Below are positions 27,397 to 34,678 of a stretch of 40,331 nucleotides of DNA, piece after piece (within the stretch, counting starts at the first letter, position 1; each line of letters starts with the position of its first letter). Where the stretch lies: NCBI GenBank assembly GCA_964526835.1, contig CAZGMK010000030.1:1-40331 (forward strand). Reading direction: 5' to 3'. A model generated the notes under the pieces. It searched no databases. It was not told where the DNA came from and saw only the letters and a list, made by a program, of their open reading frames with translations. Position numbers and translations under genes: made by a program. The stretch comes from DAOSXA01 sp964526835. GTDB taxonomy: Bacteria; Zixibacteria; MSB-5A5; GN15; FEB-12.

Positions 27397-29054
27397 GTGT
27401 AGACAAGGATCAGAACAAGACAGCCGGCAAGTCCCGAAGGCGGCGGATACCGACCAAGGCCGAGCTGCTCCAACTGCAGAAGCTCTATCGCACTGATGAG
27501 AAGATCGGCGAGCGCCTGGGCGGTGTACCGGCCTATCTTGTCGCTTACTGGCGTCGCAAGAAGGGTGTCCCCAAGCACTCACAGCCCAAATTCAGCGAGA
27601 AGGAAATTCGTGATCTGTGGGAGCGTTTTGGCGATGATGATCGCTGCGGACTCGAGCTGGGAATATCCAAAGCCGCTTTCTATAACTGGCGTCGGCGCTA
27701 CGGCATCAGGGAGAAGCCGGCGTTCCTGAAACTCGAACAGCTCGAACTGAACTTCCCCGGGATGAAGACCTCCGCCCACAGCGCCGCCCTGTGGAACAAG
27801 CAGAGCGTGGTCCAGAAGATCCTCGCCCGGACCGGCGGCAAGGGCAAGGTCGAGGTCGGGCAGGAGGTAACGGTCGAGCCCGATCTGGTCATATTGCGGC
27901 GGCACGTGGACAAGCTCCTCGGACGTCTGCTCACCACTGCCGATGAGTATGTTTTCAACAGCGGCAAGATTCTGCTCAATTACCCGTCGTGGGTGACCGC
28001 CGATCACGATGACCCGGCCGAGCTTCATCGACGTCTGCGCGAGTTTGCCGGAAGGCAGCGCCTTAAGAACGTCTTCGATTTCACCGCCGGTGCGGTGCAC
28101 CAGATGGCGATGGAGAGCGGCCATGTCGTCCCCGGAACCCTGGTATTCGGCAGCGACGATCGCACCTGCGCTCTGGGGTGTATGGCGGGTATCGGAGCCG
28201 CCATCGATCCGGACCGCATGACGGGGCTCCTGACGTCGGGGTCCGTAGCCGTCAGCGTTCCCGACTCCATTCGAATCGATGTTAGCGGACGCCGAGGGCG
28301 GGGAGTTTACGCCAAGGACATAGCGCTGTCGATTATCAAGCGCCTGGCTCAGGGCGAAGTCGCAGGAAGGTCGATCGAGTTCTACGGCTCTGCGATCTCG
28401 CAGATGGGTATAAGTGAAAGGTTCACTCTGTGCGGTCTGGCAGGGGTAGCCGGCGCCTACAGCGCAACTTGTCAGTTCGATTCGACAACCAGGCGCTATC
28501 TGATGCAGCGTGCCCCGAATAACCTCGAGCCGGTGGTTTCCGACAAGAACGCCGTCTACGAGAATCTCTACCAGGTTAACGTGGAGCAGTTGCAGCCCCA
28601 GATTGCCGGACCCAACGGACTGGACAATATAAGGCCCATCGGCGAAGTCGAGAACCTGCCCGTCCAATTGATCATCATCGGTACCGCCGCCAACGGTCGC
28701 TTCGATGACCTCCGGATTGCGGCCGAGATTCTCAAGGGCCGTCAGATTAGTCCGGAGTGCCGGGTCTTTGTTCTGCCCGCTTCCCGCGCGACCTATCTGG
28801 AAGCGCTCAGGAAGGGTCTTGTTCGGATGCTCTCTGAAGCCGGCGCGCAGATTCTTCCTCCCGGCTTCTGTTCGCGCGATGGATATCCGATGGTCCAACT
28901 CGGCGACGGCCAGCGGGCTCTGTCGACCGCCAACCACGCCTCACCGGGGTGTCTCGGCTCAGACAAGGGCGAGGTCTACCTGTGTTCGTCGGCTACCGCC
29001 GCGGCTTCGGCCTTGCACGCTGCTATCACCGATTCCACCCGGTACGGCCGCTAG
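27393..29054 (+). CDS. HTH-fused aconitase/isopropylmalate dehydratase-like protein lacking Fe-S ligands
   Basis: A 553-residue cytoplasmic protein. After a basic start, two HTH-like units lie in tandem: about 22-58 (LQKLYRTDEKIGERLG ... AYWRRKKGV) and 70-107 (IRDLWERFGDDDRCGLELG ... YNWRRRYGI). From about 150 the sequence follows the large subunit of isopropylmalate dehydratase (LeuC) and aconitase: FYGSAISQMGISERFTLCGL (331-350), AVYENLYQVNVEQLQPQIAG, and IGTAANGRFDDLR (429-441). The enzymes read IGSCTNSR at the last, with Cys binding the 4Fe-4S cluster; here it is Ala. The second cluster motif PGCSMC is replaced by PGFCSRDG, and the active-site GDSHT by GSDDRT. Normal catalysis is therefore unlikely, and no LeuD-like partner is present. 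I infer a sensor or regulator with an enzyme-derived ligand domain. It overlaps the HIT gene by four bases. Confidence 0.85.
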   Translation: MSVDKDQNKTAGKSRRRRIPTKAELLQLQKLYRTDEKIGERLGGVPAYLVAYWRRKKGVPKHSQPKFSEKEIRDLWERFGDDDRCGLELGISKAAFYNWRRRYGIREKPAFLKLEQLELNFPGMKTSAHSAALWNKQSVVQKILARTGGKGKVEVGQEVTVEPDLVILRRHVDKLLGRLLTTADEYVFNSGKILLNYPSWVTADHDDPAELHRRLREFAGRQRLKNVFDFTAGAVHQMAMESGHVVPGTLVFGSDDRTCALGCMAGIGAAIDPDRMTGLLTSGSVAVSVPDSIRIDVSGRRGRGVYAKDIALSIIKRLAQGEVAGRSIEFYGSAISQMGISERFTLCGLAGVAGAYSATCQFDSTTRRYLMQRAPNNLEPVVSDKNAVYENLYQVNVEQLQPQIAGPNGLDNIRPIGEVENLPVQLIIIGTAANGRFDDLRIAAEILKGRQISPECRVFVLPASRATYLEALRKGLVRMLSEAGAQILPPGFCSRDGYPMVQLGDGQRALSTANHASPGCLGSDKGEVYLCSSATAAASALHAAITDSTRYGR

Positions 29055-29195
29055 CGGCCGATAGCCTCCATGTCCGAGTCTGTCTGCCTAACACATGAAC
29101 AGTATTCGTCGATCGCTAAGGTCGAATCTACTGCCTCCGATAGGCCCACTATAGGCAGGCTACGGCCTCCAGAATACAAAATCGGGCATAGACCA

Positions 29196-29774
29196 ATGTC
29201 AGACAAGATTGAGGCGATCAAAGAAGCCCTGATGGATCACCTGCAGCGGGAAGAACCGCTGATGGATACGCCGACAATGCGCGATCGAATTGTCAAGTGG
29301 CTAGGCCATCTGCCTTGCCCGGGCGACGACGACGCCAGTTGGGAGAACTACCTCAAGGAGTTTCCCTCCGATCCTCAGGAAAAGAAGTCCAGCACGGGAG
29401 TCAGGATTCGCTTCGCCCTGCGCCTGCGCACTGCCGCGAATCAGTACCTTCTGTCTGTTCTGGAGTGCCTGGCCCCGAGCGCACGCGGCAACTACATCCT
29501 CAGTGTCCATGTCAATTGGGATGAACAGGAACGCAAGCAGAAGAAGATGCTCGAGGAAACATATCAGGACGGCTTCGATGATACCCTTAGGGCGCGGCAC
29601 ACCATCTGGGTGCAGAACTTCAAGGACGACGAACTCGAGCAGGCCCTGTCGGCCGGAGTGGTGGCGATGCTGGGGCAGGAGTTGATTGCCGAGGAATCGA
29701 CGGCCAACCAGAATATGCCGGTCGATCTCCCCTATCCCGGCCCGACAACCTTTCCTTCCGAGAGCACTGACTGA
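29196..29774 (+). CDS. hypothetical protein
   Basis: A 192-residue, mostly helical, acidic, soluble protein with no signal peptide or membrane segment. I do not recognise a family. The order is: a short amphipathic helix (KIEAIKEALMDHLQREEP), a conserved-looking DRIVKWLGHLPCPGDDDASWENYLKEF section, a basic RIRFALRLRTAANQYLLSVLECLAP section, then VHVNWDEQERKQKKM. The C-terminus is a low-complexity tail rich in Pro and Thr. ATG 29196 begins MSDKIEA; an upstream ATG at 29070 in the same frame gives residues that do not look like protein. No clear ribosome-binding site. It follows the HTH-aconitase-like gene by 141 bases and may be in the same unit. Confidence 0.65.
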   Translation: MSDKIEAIKEALMDHLQREEPLMDTPTMRDRIVKWLGHLPCPGDDDASWENYLKEFPSDPQEKKSSTGVRIRFALRLRTAANQYLLSVLECLAPSARGNYILSVHVNWDEQERKQKKMLEETYQDGFDDTLRARHTIWVQNFKDDELEQALSAGVVAMLGQELIAEESTANQNMPVDLPYPGPTTFPSESTD

Positions 29775-30004
29775 TTCCGGAATCCGCCTGCGTTCCTATT
29801 TCCAGAAATCACTTGATCGCACCACCGTTACGCGCTAGGTTGATACAAAGCACGCCCGCTGCGTTGGCTTTTTGACCCACGTGTTCCTCTGGAGCAACCC
29901 CTCAAGGAGTTGATTTGGTGGGTGCGAAGCACCTGAATTGGCAGGACTTCGCATAGGACCGTTGTCAATATGGTGAGTGGTAACAATAACGAAAGGACAG
30001 ATTC

Positions 30005-30433
30005 GTGAAAAAGGCAGAACAAGGCGACACAGTCGAGGTCCATTACACCGGCAAACTCGACGATGGAACCGTTTTCGATAGTTCCAGAGAGCGGGGACCG
30101 CTTGAGTTCACCATCGGAGAAGGACGCATAATTCCTGGCTTCGAGGATGCGGTGGTGGGTATGGCCCCGGAAGAGTCTAAGACGATCAGTATCCCGCCGG
30201 AGAAGGCCTACGGCGAACATAACGACGAACTGACCAAGGAGTTTCCGCGTGATCAACTCCCCGAGGATGTCGATGCAAAACCCGGTCAGCCGCTTCAGTT
30301 GACCCGCCCTGACGGCAAGACCATCGATGTCATGATCACCGATGTCAGCGATGAGAGTTTTACCGTTGACGCCAACCATCCCCTGGCCGGCAAGACGCTG
30401 ACCTTCGATATCGAAGTAGTCGCCGTGAAGTAG
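30005..30433 (+). CDS. FKBP-type peptidyl-prolyl isomerase (SlyD-like)
   Basis: A 142-residue cytoplasmic peptidyl-prolyl cis-trans isomerase and chaperone. It has the FKBP fold (VEVHYTGKLDDGTVFDSS, then PLEFTIGEGRIIPGFEDAVVGM) with an inserted flap domain (YGEHNDELTKEFPRDQLP ... DGKTIDVMITDV), the architecture of SlyD. The His-rich metal-binding tail of E. coli SlyD is missing. It closes with NHPLAGKTLTFDIEVVAV, the family's last strand. The start is GTG 30005, after the ribosome-binding site AAAGGA (29992-29997). It stands alone, with a terminator hairpin downstream. Confidence 0.95.
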   Translation: MKKAEQGDTVEVHYTGKLDDGTVFDSSRERGPLEFTIGEGRIIPGFEDAVVGMAPEESKTISIPPEKAYGEHNDELTKEFPRDQLPEDVDAKPGQPLQLTRPDGKTIDVMITDVSDESFTVDANHPLAGKTLTFDIEVVAVK

Positions 30434-30475
30434 AGTCGGGTCCCCGCCCGCAGGGGCGCGAGTTCGATAACAATG

Positions 30476-30501
30476 GCTGGTGTACATCCTTGTGCACCAG
30501 C
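30476..30501 (+). terminator. terminator of FKBP gene
   Basis: GCTGGTGTACA-TCCT-TGTGCACCAGC: an 11-pair stem with one G-U pair and a four-base loop, followed by TTCGCTTT. Confidence 0.55.
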
Positions 30502-30692
30502 TTCGCTTTGGGGTTCTCGATTCAGGTGTCTCGCCTGCGAGCCTGCCGTCAGCAACGACTTCGGAAGCGATCCATCCTCCACGGTCCGGACCTGGCGCCG
30601 TATCCTCCGGGAGGAAGAACCTCGGTTGGCGCATCGATCCGGGGACCGCACCGTGGCCCGAGGACTCGAGGCCCTTCTCCGTCACCTTTAAG

Positions 30693-30722
30693 TTGACTTC
30701 GAGACATGCCTGAATCCATCAT
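30693..30722 (+). promoter_or_regulatory. possible promoter of the NfeD/SPFH pair
   Basis: TTGACT at 30693-30698, 18-base spacer, CATCAT at 30717-30722. The -35 is good; the -10 matches in four of six positions. It is about 90 bases before ATG 30814. Confidence 0.35.
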
Positions 30723-30813
30723 TGGAGATAATCGCGGCGAAATGGGACCGGCTGTGAATACTCGCCGGCCCGCCGGGTATTGTATTCGGTACCGGTAAAT
30801 CGAAAGGAACAGC

Positions 30814-31260
30814 ATGTCGACCATGTCCTGGATATGGGCGGCCGCGGTAGCGGTCTTCCTGATTCTGGAGTTGATGACTCCATCGCTGGTCTTCGCCTGC
30901 TTCGTTGTGGCCGCATTGACGGCCGGAATCTACGCCTGGTTCGAACCCACCAGCTACTACTGGCAGATCGGCATCTTTCTTGGTGTAGCCTTGGTACTGC
31001 TGCCGGCTACCCGGACTCTGGCGCGCCGGATCACCCGCGAGTCGCCGCGAAAGTCGAATGTCGATGCGTTGGTGGGAGAAGTCGGGCTGGTGGTCAAACC
31101 TATTGACCCCGACCTGGGTGGACAGGTGAAAGTCGGCGGCGAAATCTGGCGAGCCCGGGCGAGCAGCGCCATAGCCGTCAACGAGAAAGCCAAAGTGATC
31201 GCTGTTTCGGGAACTCATCTCGATGTCGAGCCGATGAAAATGCAGGAGGAGAAGCCATGA
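30814..31260 (+). CDS. NfeD-family membrane protein (short form)
   Basis: A 148-residue inner-membrane protein. Three hydrophobic segments lie in the first 75 residues (IWAAAVAVFLILELM, SLVFACFVVAALTAGIYAW, YWQIGIFLGVALVLLPAT), then a soluble OB-fold C-terminal domain (VDALVGEVGLVVKPIDPDLG, then VKVGGEIWRARA). This is the short NfeD form without the ClpP-like protease. Family members partner with stomatin-like SPFH proteins, and the next gene is one: the stop overlaps its start (ATGA, 31257-31260), so they are translated together and likely form one membrane complex. A ribosome-binding site, AAAGGAA, precedes ATG 30814. Confidence 0.9.
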   Translation: MSTMSWIWAAAVAVFLILELMTPSLVFACFVVAALTAGIYAWFEPTSYYWQIGIFLGVALVLLPATRTLARRITRESPRKSNVDALVGEVGLVVKPIDPDLGGQVKVGGEIWRARASSAIAVNEKAKVIAVSGTHLDVEPMKMQEEKP

Positions 31261-32216
31261 ATGCCGTAATCATATTCCTTATAGTCTTCGCCGCGCTGGC
31301 CTTCATTGTGGCTCTCCTGGCAGTGCGCATCATCCGTCCTTTTGAGCGCGGGTTAGTCGAGCGCTTGGGCAGATTCCAGCGCACTCTCGAGCCCGGTCTG
31401 AATATGATCGTCCCATTCTTCGATGTTGTCACCACAGTCGATATGCGCGAGGTAGTCCTTGATGTTCCGCCTCAACTCGTGATCACCAGGGATAATGTAT
31501 CGGTAGAAGTCGACGCCGTCATCTACGCCCAGGTGACTGACCCGATGCGATCCAAATACGAGATCGCCAATTACATCATAGCCGCCACCAAGCTGGCCCA
31601 GACCAACCTGCGAAACGTAATTGGCGAGATGGATCTCGACACCTCGCTGGGCTCGCGTGATGAAGTCAACCTGCAGCTTCGCGATGTTCTAGATGAAGCC
31701 ACCGACAAATGGGGTGTTAGGGTCAATCGGGTCGAATTGCAGCGCATCGATCCACCGGTTGATATCACCGAGGCCATGAGCCGGCAGATGAAGGCCGAAC
31801 GCGACAAGCGTGCCGCTATCCTTGCCGCGGAAGCCGTTAAGCAGTCGGAAATCACCAAAGCCGAAGGGTACCGCCAGTCCAAGATTCTGGAGGCGGAGGG
31901 CGATGCCGAGGCGGTGCGGAAGACCGCCGACGCCGAGAAATACCGTCAGCTGACCGTGGCCCTGGGCGAGGCGGAAGCGATCACGTCGGTATTCAGAGCC
32001 ATCCACGAGGCCAAACCGGATGAGCGCCTGATTACCCTGCGCTATCTGGATATGCTGCCGAAGCTGGCCGAGGGCGAAGCTAACAAGATATTCATGCCGT
32101 ATGAGGCCTCGGGTATCATCTCCTCGCTGGCTGCCATGGTTGAGGGTGTCCGGAAAGACAGGGGCGAATCCCTCAGGGCCAGCGGCGAGGCATCACCATC
32201 GGCGGGCGCAGCCTAA
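31257..32216 (+). CDS. SPFH/stomatin-like membrane protein
   Basis: A 319-residue membrane-anchored scaffold of the slipin/QmcA type. One N-terminal transmembrane segment (VIIFLIVFAALAFIVALLAV) is followed by the SPFH (band 7) domain (VRIIRPFERGLVERLGRFQR, then LEPGLNMIVPFFDVVTTVD, then QLVITRDNVSVEVDAVIYAQ) to about 185, then a long coiled coil rich in Ala, Glu and Lys (AERDKRAAILAAEAVKQSE) from about 190 to 270. Such proteins form large ring-like assemblies that organise membrane microdomains and control membrane-bound proteases. It overlaps the NfeD gene, its usual partner. Confidence 0.95.
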   Translation: MNAVIIFLIVFAALAFIVALLAVRIIRPFERGLVERLGRFQRTLEPGLNMIVPFFDVVTTVDMREVVLDVPPQLVITRDNVSVEVDAVIYAQVTDPMRSKYEIANYIIAATKLAQTNLRNVIGEMDLDTSLGSRDEVNLQLRDVLDEATDKWGVRVNRVELQRIDPPVDITEAMSRQMKAERDKRAAILAAEAVKQSEITKAEGYRQSKILEAEGDAEAVRKTADAEKYRQLTVALGEAEAITSVFRAIHEAKPDERLITLRYLDMLPKLAEGEANKIFMPYEASGIISSLAAMVEGVRKDRGESLRASGEASPSAGAA

Positions 32217-32354
32217 AGGCAAGATTCTGGCGTCTTCGGCGCCTGCTCATCAGGCCTGTGAAGTACGGCATCGTGCCTGAGCGCTGAATGGCTGTTGCTG
32301 AAGCGACAGCGACCGCAAGGAGCAGCTGGTTTACAGGGGCGCCGTCGCGGACTC

Positions 32355-33344
32355 CTACTGGCCAAGCACAATCATCCTTCGATCGATTAGCTCGATTGGC
32401 TCCTCGGGATGGTCACGGGCGTATATTTCCGCGACGTATGTACCGGGGTCTATGCTCACGACGGTCGCCCACACTCGAAAGTAGCACATACACCAGAGCC
32501 AGTCCTCGGACACGTTGAACTCGTAGAACCGCAGTGTGTCGCCGACCAGGGCGAACCCGGTCGCAATAATCCCGCCGCAGTTGAACCACCCGTTGTGATG
32601 AACCATGTACAACGTATCCCTGCTGAGTGAGTAATCCACCACTGCCGAGTCGCGAGCGCCGAACTGCTCCAGGCAGCCGGAATCACCGTAGTCGATCACC
32701 CTTGGATCATCGCCGGGGATCGTCACCCCGCCTGTTCCGACTGTGTCGCCCTCAATCCCGACCAGCACTACCTGATAATCGCCGTCAGTTAACCCGTACA
32801 GAACCGACTCCAGGTCGAAATCGCAGTAGCAATCGCAAAGGGCGCCGGTATCGACTTCAAAGCCGGTCAGCACCTGGCCGGACTGGTACCAGTCGACTCT
32901 GTACATCAGGCAACACTGGTAGTTCGCCTCGATGTGGTGTACGTGCAGGTTGTTTCCCTCGACCGCCAGATAGAGGTATCCTTCGGGCGCGTCCATGGAG
33001 AGTCCGATCGCTCTGGACGACGACCCGGGCAGGCAGCCGCCCGAGATGTCCTGGTGGTTCTGCAGGCGGGTGATCGGGCACTGGGGTGGGTTTTGCCCGC
33101 CACCGAACATCCAGTCCACCCAGCACACCAAATCAGAGATATCCAGTCTGCCGGTGCCGTCACAGTCAGCTGTGGCCGGGTATGTTGGCGGAGCGCCGCC
33201 AATGAACATGAAGCTAACCAGAGCAACCAAGTCGGCTACGTCGATGTTACCGTTGCTGTTGATATCGCCGCACTGGAAATCGATAGCCGCCGACTTCGGG
33301 CAGAGTATCGCCACCGCAACAAGGAGTATCCCTACGTACTTCAT
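32355..33344 (-). CDS. secreted protein with N-terminal dockerin repeats
   Basis: A 329-residue exported protein. After a signal peptide (MKYVGILLVAVAILCPKSAA) come two dockerin-like repeats at the N-terminus (GDINSNGNIDVADLVALVSF and DCDGTGRLDISDLVCWVDW), with GGAPP and GGGQNPP turns. The other three dockerin proteins in the window carry the pair at the C-terminus. The rest is a Cys-rich beta domain (NYQCCLMYRVDWYQSG, then GALCDCYCDFDLESVL, then GWFNCGG and WCMCYFRVW), which I cannot name; the paired cysteines suggest disulfides. A ribosome-binding site, AGGAGGAG, lies upstream of ATG 33344, and a good promoter lies at 33389-33417. It is convergent with the SPFH gene. Confidence 0.82.
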   Translation of the reverse strand: MKYVGILLVAVAILCPKSAAIDFQCGDINSNGNIDVADLVALVSFMFIGGAPPTYPATADCDGTGRLDISDLVCWVDWMFGGGQNPPQCPITRLQNHQDISGGCLPGSSSRAIGLSMDAPEGYLYLAVEGNNLHVHHIEANYQCCLMYRVDWYQSGQVLTGFEVDTGALCDCYCDFDLESVLYGLTDGDYQVVLVGIEGDTVGTGGVTIPGDDPRVIDYGDSGCLEQFGARDSAVVDYSLSRDTLYMVHHNGWFNCGGIIATGFALVGDTLRFYEFNVSEDWLWCMCYFRVWATVVSIDPGTYVAEIYARDHPEEPIELIDRRMIVLGQ

Positions 33345-33388
33345 TATTCAACTCCTCCTGAAAAGGCCAACAGATGTTGCCTCCCATA

Positions 33389-33417
33389 AAATGTACCAGC
33401 GCGCCCACGATCTGTCA
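33389..33417 (-). promoter_or_regulatory. sigma70-like promoter of N-terminal dockerin gene
   Basis: On the minus strand, consensus TTGACA (33417-33412), 17-base spacer, TACATT (33394-33389). The leader would be about 38 bases and includes the ribosome-binding site. Confidence 0.6.
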
Positions 33418-33465
33418 AGCGAAATCAACGGTTGCAAGAGCCCCCCCGGCCTCGCGGTCCGAAAG

Positions 33466-34530
33466 CTACAGGCGGTAGGCTAGCCCGATGTCGAGAAGGA
33501 CATCATCCTGGTCACTGTTCAGGAACGCCTGGCTGAGGCTGACAGAGAATCGGCTCCATGGACTTGCCGCACTGGCTCCCAGCAGCCGTATCAGGCCGCG
33601 GCTGTCGAGGGTGTAACCGTATGTGTAGTCCCACGTGTAATCCTCGTTCAAATAGTCACCGGCTCGAAGAGTCACCAACTGCAAGACAGAGAAAGCGACG
33701 GCGAGCCGCTTGATGTAACTATGTTTGCGGTTCAAGAACTCCTCGTGTTCGAACGTGCCGGTCAACTCCCAGACAGGAAGTGAAGTCGGATTGTCATCGT
33801 GAGTCGACATGATTGCTATGGCCAGCCCGGCTCGCCTGCTGCCGTCAAGCGGATACTCCTTGCTGATCATAGTGAGATCAGGACCGAAGTTGAGCCACGA
33901 TATCCCCGCCGACGGCACCACCCAAAGATTGTACTGGTGATGGAGTCGCAACGGCCAGCGAACCATCGATCCAATGTCGAAAGCGACGCCGCTGGCGTCG
34001 AAGTCGTTGACTTCTTGTCGGACGTACTTGACGCCCAGTCCGGCTGAAATCTGAACCGGTCCCTCCCAGCCCAATCCTGCGGCGATTCCGAAGACCCGGT
34101 CTGTCCAGGTGAAGGTGCGCGACGATCCATAGTCGGAGTAATCTATCTCCACTTGCGTGAATGACTTCAGGCGGCCGTAGTATGGCGCAACTCCAAGATG
34201 GAACGATCGCGAGCCTACCAGCGTAAGATCCGTACTGAATCGGGCCGAAGCGAAGTCATACTCCTTCATTGCGGCGAACCCCTCGTCTGTCGGCGTAGTC
34301 CACGCTGTTCTGACTTCACGGCAACCCGTCCTCAACCCAAGACATGCCGGATTGGCCAGCCAATTGTCATGACCGGTGAGAGCCACCCCCGCGGCGGCCA
34401 GACCTGCGGCACGAGTGCTGCTGGTTATGCCCAGGAACTTGGCTCCAGTCGTCCCTACCTTCTGCCGACCAAGGCCCTTGCCAGCAAGTACCAGCAAGCC
34501 GACCAGGGTCCACAGTATCGCTCTCCGCAT
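33466..34530 (-). CDS. second PorV/PorQ-family outer-membrane protein
   Basis: A 354-residue outer-membrane barrel protein. It has a signal peptide (MRRAILWTLVGLLVLAGKGLG) and then the family start (GTTGAKFLGITSSTRAAGLA, followed by GHDNWLANPACLG), which parallels the GTAGAQVLQIPVAARGAALG start of the protein at 5892. The remainder alternates beta strands and ends LDIGLAYRL. It has its own strong promoter (34554-34582) and ribosome-binding site, GGAGGAG. It is less like PorV than the first copy and has no cargo gene beside it, so it could be a PorQ-like or unrelated member. Role inferred from family only. Confidence 0.8.
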   Translation of the reverse strand: MRRAILWTLVGLLVLAGKGLGRQKVGTTGAKFLGITSSTRAAGLAAAGVALTGHDNWLANPACLGLRTGCREVRTAWTTPTDEGFAAMKEYDFASARFSTDLTLVGSRSFHLGVAPYYGRLKSFTQVEIDYSDYGSSRTFTWTDRVFGIAAGLGWEGPVQISAGLGVKYVRQEVNDFDASGVAFDIGSMVRWPLRLHHQYNLWVVPSAGISWLNFGPDLTMISKEYPLDGSRRAGLAIAIMSTHDDNPTSLPVWELTGTFEHEEFLNRKHSYIKRLAVAFSVLQLVTLRAGDYLNEDYTWDYTYGYTLDSRGLIRLLGASAASPWSRFSVSLSQAFLNSDQDDVLLDIGLAYRL

Positions 34531-34553
34531 GGGCTCCTCCTCATTCTAATAGG

Positions 34554-34582
34554 ACTATACCCGCACCCCGGAACCAAGTCAA
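34554..34582 (-). promoter_or_regulatory. sigma70-like promoter of the PorV/PorQ-like gene
   Basis: On the minus strand, TTGACT (34582-34577), 17-base spacer, TATAGT (34559-34554). The predicted leader is about 17 bases. It is divergent from the promoter at 34632-34660. Confidence 0.65.
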
Positions 34583-34631
34583 CGAATATCATTTTCGCCG
34601 CCGGCATCGACTCGATGTCCTGGCAAAGCCC

Positions 34632-34660
34632 TTGAGAAACAGGTAGTCGTCTTGTATAGT
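34632..34660 (+). promoter_or_regulatory. sigma70-like promoter of the nitroreductase gene
   Basis: TTGAGA at 34632-34637, 17-base spacer, TATAGT at 34655-34660. The start site would be near 34667 and the gene starts at GTG 34679, leaving a leader of about 12 bases with the ribosome-binding site AGGAGGTG at its 5' edge. Confidence 0.55.
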
Positions 34661-34678
34661 AGGACCAGGAGGTGACCA

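Larger units (their letters stand above)
30434..30813. other. 380-bp intergenic region
   Basis: No gene is convincing here. It holds a terminator hairpin after the FKBP gene (30476-30501), a weak promoter (30693-30722) for the NfeD/SPFH pair and the ribosome-binding site AAAGGA before 30814. Most of 30510-30690 is GC-rich with no recognisable element. Confidence 0.5.

Noticed and set aside
27579..28937. Long minus-strand open frame across the aconitase-like gene
   Set aside because: The plus-strand frame gives clear family matches, and the antisense frame has none.
29962..29990. TTGTCA-N17-AATAAC as promoter of the FKBP gene
   Set aside because: The start site would fall at about 29997, so the ribosome-binding site AAAGGA at 29992-29997 would not be transcribed.
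30455..30470. GAGTTCGATAAC as a tRNA T-arm
   Set aside because: No acceptor or anticodon stem can be drawn around it.
30473..30691. Short open frames in the 30434-30813 gap
   Set aside because: No ribosome-binding site, and several overlapping frames of similar length in GC-rich sequence; none looks like a protein.
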